From Noviherbaspirillum suwonense (lineage in GTDB: Bacteria; Pseudomonadota; Gammaproteobacteria; Burkholderiales; Burkholderiaceae_D), in assembly GCF_900182955.1 (NCBI RefSeq), contig NZ_FXUL01000001.1, forward strand, positions 62,001 to 126,000: a stretch of 64,000 nucleotides of DNA, in the 5' to 3' direction. Positions 62,462-64,000 of this stretch are shown piece by piece (position 1 is the first letter of the stretch; each line of letters begins with the position of its first letter). The translations under genes and the position numbers were made by a program. The notes beneath the pieces were generated by a model that searched no databases, was not told where the DNA came from, and saw only the letters and a program-made list of their open reading frames with translations.

Positions 62462-63487
62462 TCAGATGCTCAATTCATCCAGCGGCCAGCGCGGCCTGAC
62501 GTTGAACGCATAATCCCGCTGCGCCGCCTCCGGCTGCAGCTGCAGCCGCATCGCGCCGGCGAACGCGATCATCGCGCCGTTGTCGGTGCAGAATTCCAGC
62601 TCCGGGTAGAACACGCGGAACCGCTTTTTCGCCGCGGCGGCATTCAGCGCTTCCCGCAGCTGCCGGTTGGCGCCGACGCCGCCGGCGATCACCAGCCGCT
62701 TCAGCCCGGTTTCCTTCAAAGCCGCCATGCATTTCGCCACCAGCACCTCGACGATCGCGTCGACGAAGGCGCGCGCGACATTGGCCTTGTCCTGCTCGCA
62801 GATATTCGTGATCTTGGTCTTCACCAAGGTCAGCACCGCCGTCTTCAGCCCGGAAAAGCTGAAGTTCAGGTTCTTCGAATGCAGCATCGGCCGCGGCAGC
62901 GTGTAGACGCCGGGGTCGCCGAATTCCGCGAGCCGGGAAATGGCCGGGCCGCCGGGGTAACCCAGGCCCAGCAGCTTGGCCGACTTGTCGAAGGCTTCGC
63001 CGGCGGCGTCGTCCACGGTTTCGCCCAGGAGCGTGTAGCGGCCGACGCCGTCGACCCGCATCAGCTGCGTATGCCCGCCCGAGACCAGCAGCGCGACGAA
63101 GGGGAATTCCGGCGGCTCGCTGGCCAGCAGCGGCGACAGCAGGTGGCCCTCGAGGTGATGCACGCCCAGCACCGGCTTGTCCAGCGCGAGGCCGAGGCCG
63201 CAGGCGACCGAGGCGCCGACCAGCAGCGCGCCGGCCAGGCCCGGGCCCTGGGTATAGGCGATCGCGTCGATCGCGTGCCGGTCCAGGCGGGCATCGGCCA
63301 GCACCTGTTCCAGCAGCGGCAGCGCGCGCCGGATATGGTCGCGCGACGCCAGTTCGGGCACGACGCCGCCGTACTGTTCGTGCATCGCGACCTGCGAGTG
63401 CAGCGCATGCGCAAGCAGGCCGCGGTCCGTGTCGTACAGGGCCAGGCCGGTTTCATCGCAGGAGGATTCGACGCCGAGAACAATCAT
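62462..63487 (-). CDS. tsaD: tRNA N6-adenosine threonylcarbamoyltransferase
   Basis: Transfers the threonylcarbamoyl group to A37 of ANN-reading tRNAs, with TsaB and TsaE (TsaE is encoded at 48.3 kb). The 341-residue product starts [19 protein letters not shown]. It has the metal motif [11 protein letters not shown] near residue 111, LVSGGHTQL near 135, and the late [11 protein letters not shown] and [10 protein letters not shown] segments. The ATG at 63487 is chosen over an upstream start without homology. It diverges from the nasT-like gene. Confidence 0.96.
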   Translation of the reverse strand: MIVLGVESSCDETGLALYDTDRGLLAHALHSQVAMHEQYGGVVPELASRDHIRRALPLLEQVLADARLDRHAIDAIAYTQGPGLAGALLVGASVACGLGLALDKPVLGVHHLEGHLLSPLLASEPPEFPFVALLVSGGHTQLMRVDGVGRYTLLGETVDDAAGEAFDKSAKLLGLGYPGGPAISRLAEFGDPGVYTLPRPMLHSKNLNFSFSGLKTAVLTLVKTKITNICEQDKANVARAFVDAIVEVLVAKCMAALKETGLKRLVIAGGVGANRQLREALNAAAAKKRFRVFYPELEFCTDNGAMIAFAGAMRLQLQPEAAQRDYAFNVRPRWPLDELSI

Positions 63488-63570
63488 GGAAGGACAGGAT
63501 AGGAGAGGGGGGTGGCAAGCTTTTTGCAAAGCGGTATTGTAAAGGAAAGCGCATATCGCTTAAAAAGCCC

Positions 63571-64000
63571 ATGACGGATTCAAAACTGCTACGCATCATC
63601 GTCGTCAACTCGCTGGTCCCGTCGGAAGGCGCGGACGCAGCCGAAATCGAGCAGGCAGACCGCGCCCGCATGCTGCGCATCAACCTGCTGGAAGCCGGCT
63701 ACAACATCCTCGCGGTATTCCCGCCGGACGCCGACCTGCAGGGCCATATCGCCCAGCTGAGGCCGGATGTCATCATCGTCGACGCCCAGTCCGACGCGGC
63801 GCTGAAGGAAGTGGTGTCGGCCACCGCCAACGCGCCGCGGCCCATCATCTGCTTCTCCGAGGACGGCGACCGCAAGCGCATGCATGCGGCGCTGGAGGCC
63901 GGTGTGTCCACCTATATCGCCGCCGGCCTGTCGGCGGAATGGGTGAAGGCGGTGCTGGACGTGGCCGTGGCCCGCTTCGAGGTCGACCAGAAGCTGCGCG
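63571..64000 (+). CDS. NasT-like response regulator with receiver domain (cut by window end)
   Basis: 143 codons are visible, with no stop. MTDSKLLRIIVVNSLVPSEG starts a receiver-like domain: the strand LRPDVIIVDAQSDAAL carries an Asp at the usual phospho site, and PRPIICFSEDGDRKRMHAALEAGVSTYIAAGL follows. A helix with FEVDQKLR leads to the edge, where an ANTAR RNA-binding domain would be expected. NasT-type proteins act as antiterminators of nitrate-assimilation genes. The identity rests on the receiver part and similarity to NasT, since the ANTAR domain lies beyond the window. Confidence 0.75.
   Translation, partial: MTDSKLLRIIVVNSLVPSEGADAAEIEQADRARMLRINLLEAGYNILAVFPPDADLQGHIAQLRPDVIIVDAQSDAALKEVVSATANAPRPIICFSEDGDRKRMHAALEAGVSTYIAAGLSAEWVKAVLDVAVARFEVDQKLR

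Overview
This 64-kb window is high-GC chromosomal DNA, most likely from a member of the Betaproteobacteria (order Burkholderiales, plausibly family Oxalobacteraceae). That placement is an inference from base composition, the frequent use of GTG starts, and gene order: mtgA beside aroE, a miaB-phoH-ybeY-corC-lnt cluster followed by glyQ-glyS-gmhB-plsC, miaA-mutL next to tRNA-Met, and tsaD beside a NasT-like regulator. No rRNA, integrase island, prophage, intact insertion sequence or CRISPR array was seen. Most of the window is core genome.

Layout. 0-8.6 kb (+ strand): mpl, a YqiA-type esterase, ubiC, an RNB exonuclease, a TonB-like protein, aroE, mtgA and corA. 8.7-21.1 kb (- strand): gloA, a zinc protease, plsC, gmhB, glyS, glyQ, then a 0.75-kb gene-free element shaped as a long imperfect palindrome, then lnt, corC, ybeY, phoH, miaB and a small secreted protein. 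21.3-32.3 kb: a VCBS/RTX-type exported protein (-), then an alpha-2-macroglobulin gene coupled to the penicillin-binding protein 1C gene (+). 32.3-43 kb is the accessory part: a halohydrin-dehalogenase-like gene preceded by a 36-codon frame, periplasmic msrA, a frameshifted remnant of a filamentous-hemagglutinin/CdiA-type exoprotein, a small lipoprotein, an atypical NRAMP-family transporter, a periplasmic molybdenum aldehyde oxidoreductase (paoABC-like), a 65-residue RTX fragment and an EamA transporter. 43-50.8 kb: tRNA-Met, miaA, mutL, dedA, amiC, tsaE, queG and an AEC transporter. 51-57 kb: a complete C4-dicarboxylate system, with a DctS/DctR two-component pair divergent from a DctPQM TRAP transporter. 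57-64 kb: an RMD1-family gene, ogt, xerD, a DUF488 gene, a 62-residue charged protein, a nuclease/phosphatase, a YbaK deacylase, plsY, tsaD and the start of a NasT-like ANTAR regulator cut by the window end.

Functional links. Several genes serve envelope assembly: mpl, mtgA, amiC and pbpC for peptidoglycan, lnt for lipoproteins, gmhB for LPS heptose, and plsC and plsY for phospholipid. tRNA and translation quality control is also well represented: miaA and miaB act in series on A37, tsaE and tsaD both serve t6A synthesis, and queG, glyQS, ybeY and ybaK are present.

I did not find a convincing undescribed multigene system. The observations most worth checking are the halohydrin-dehalogenase signature motifs at 32.5 kb, the long palindromic element between glyQ and lnt, the VCBS/RTX protein with its hexanucleotide repeat and AT-rich promoter, and the NRAMP-family protein lacking the canonical metal-site motif.
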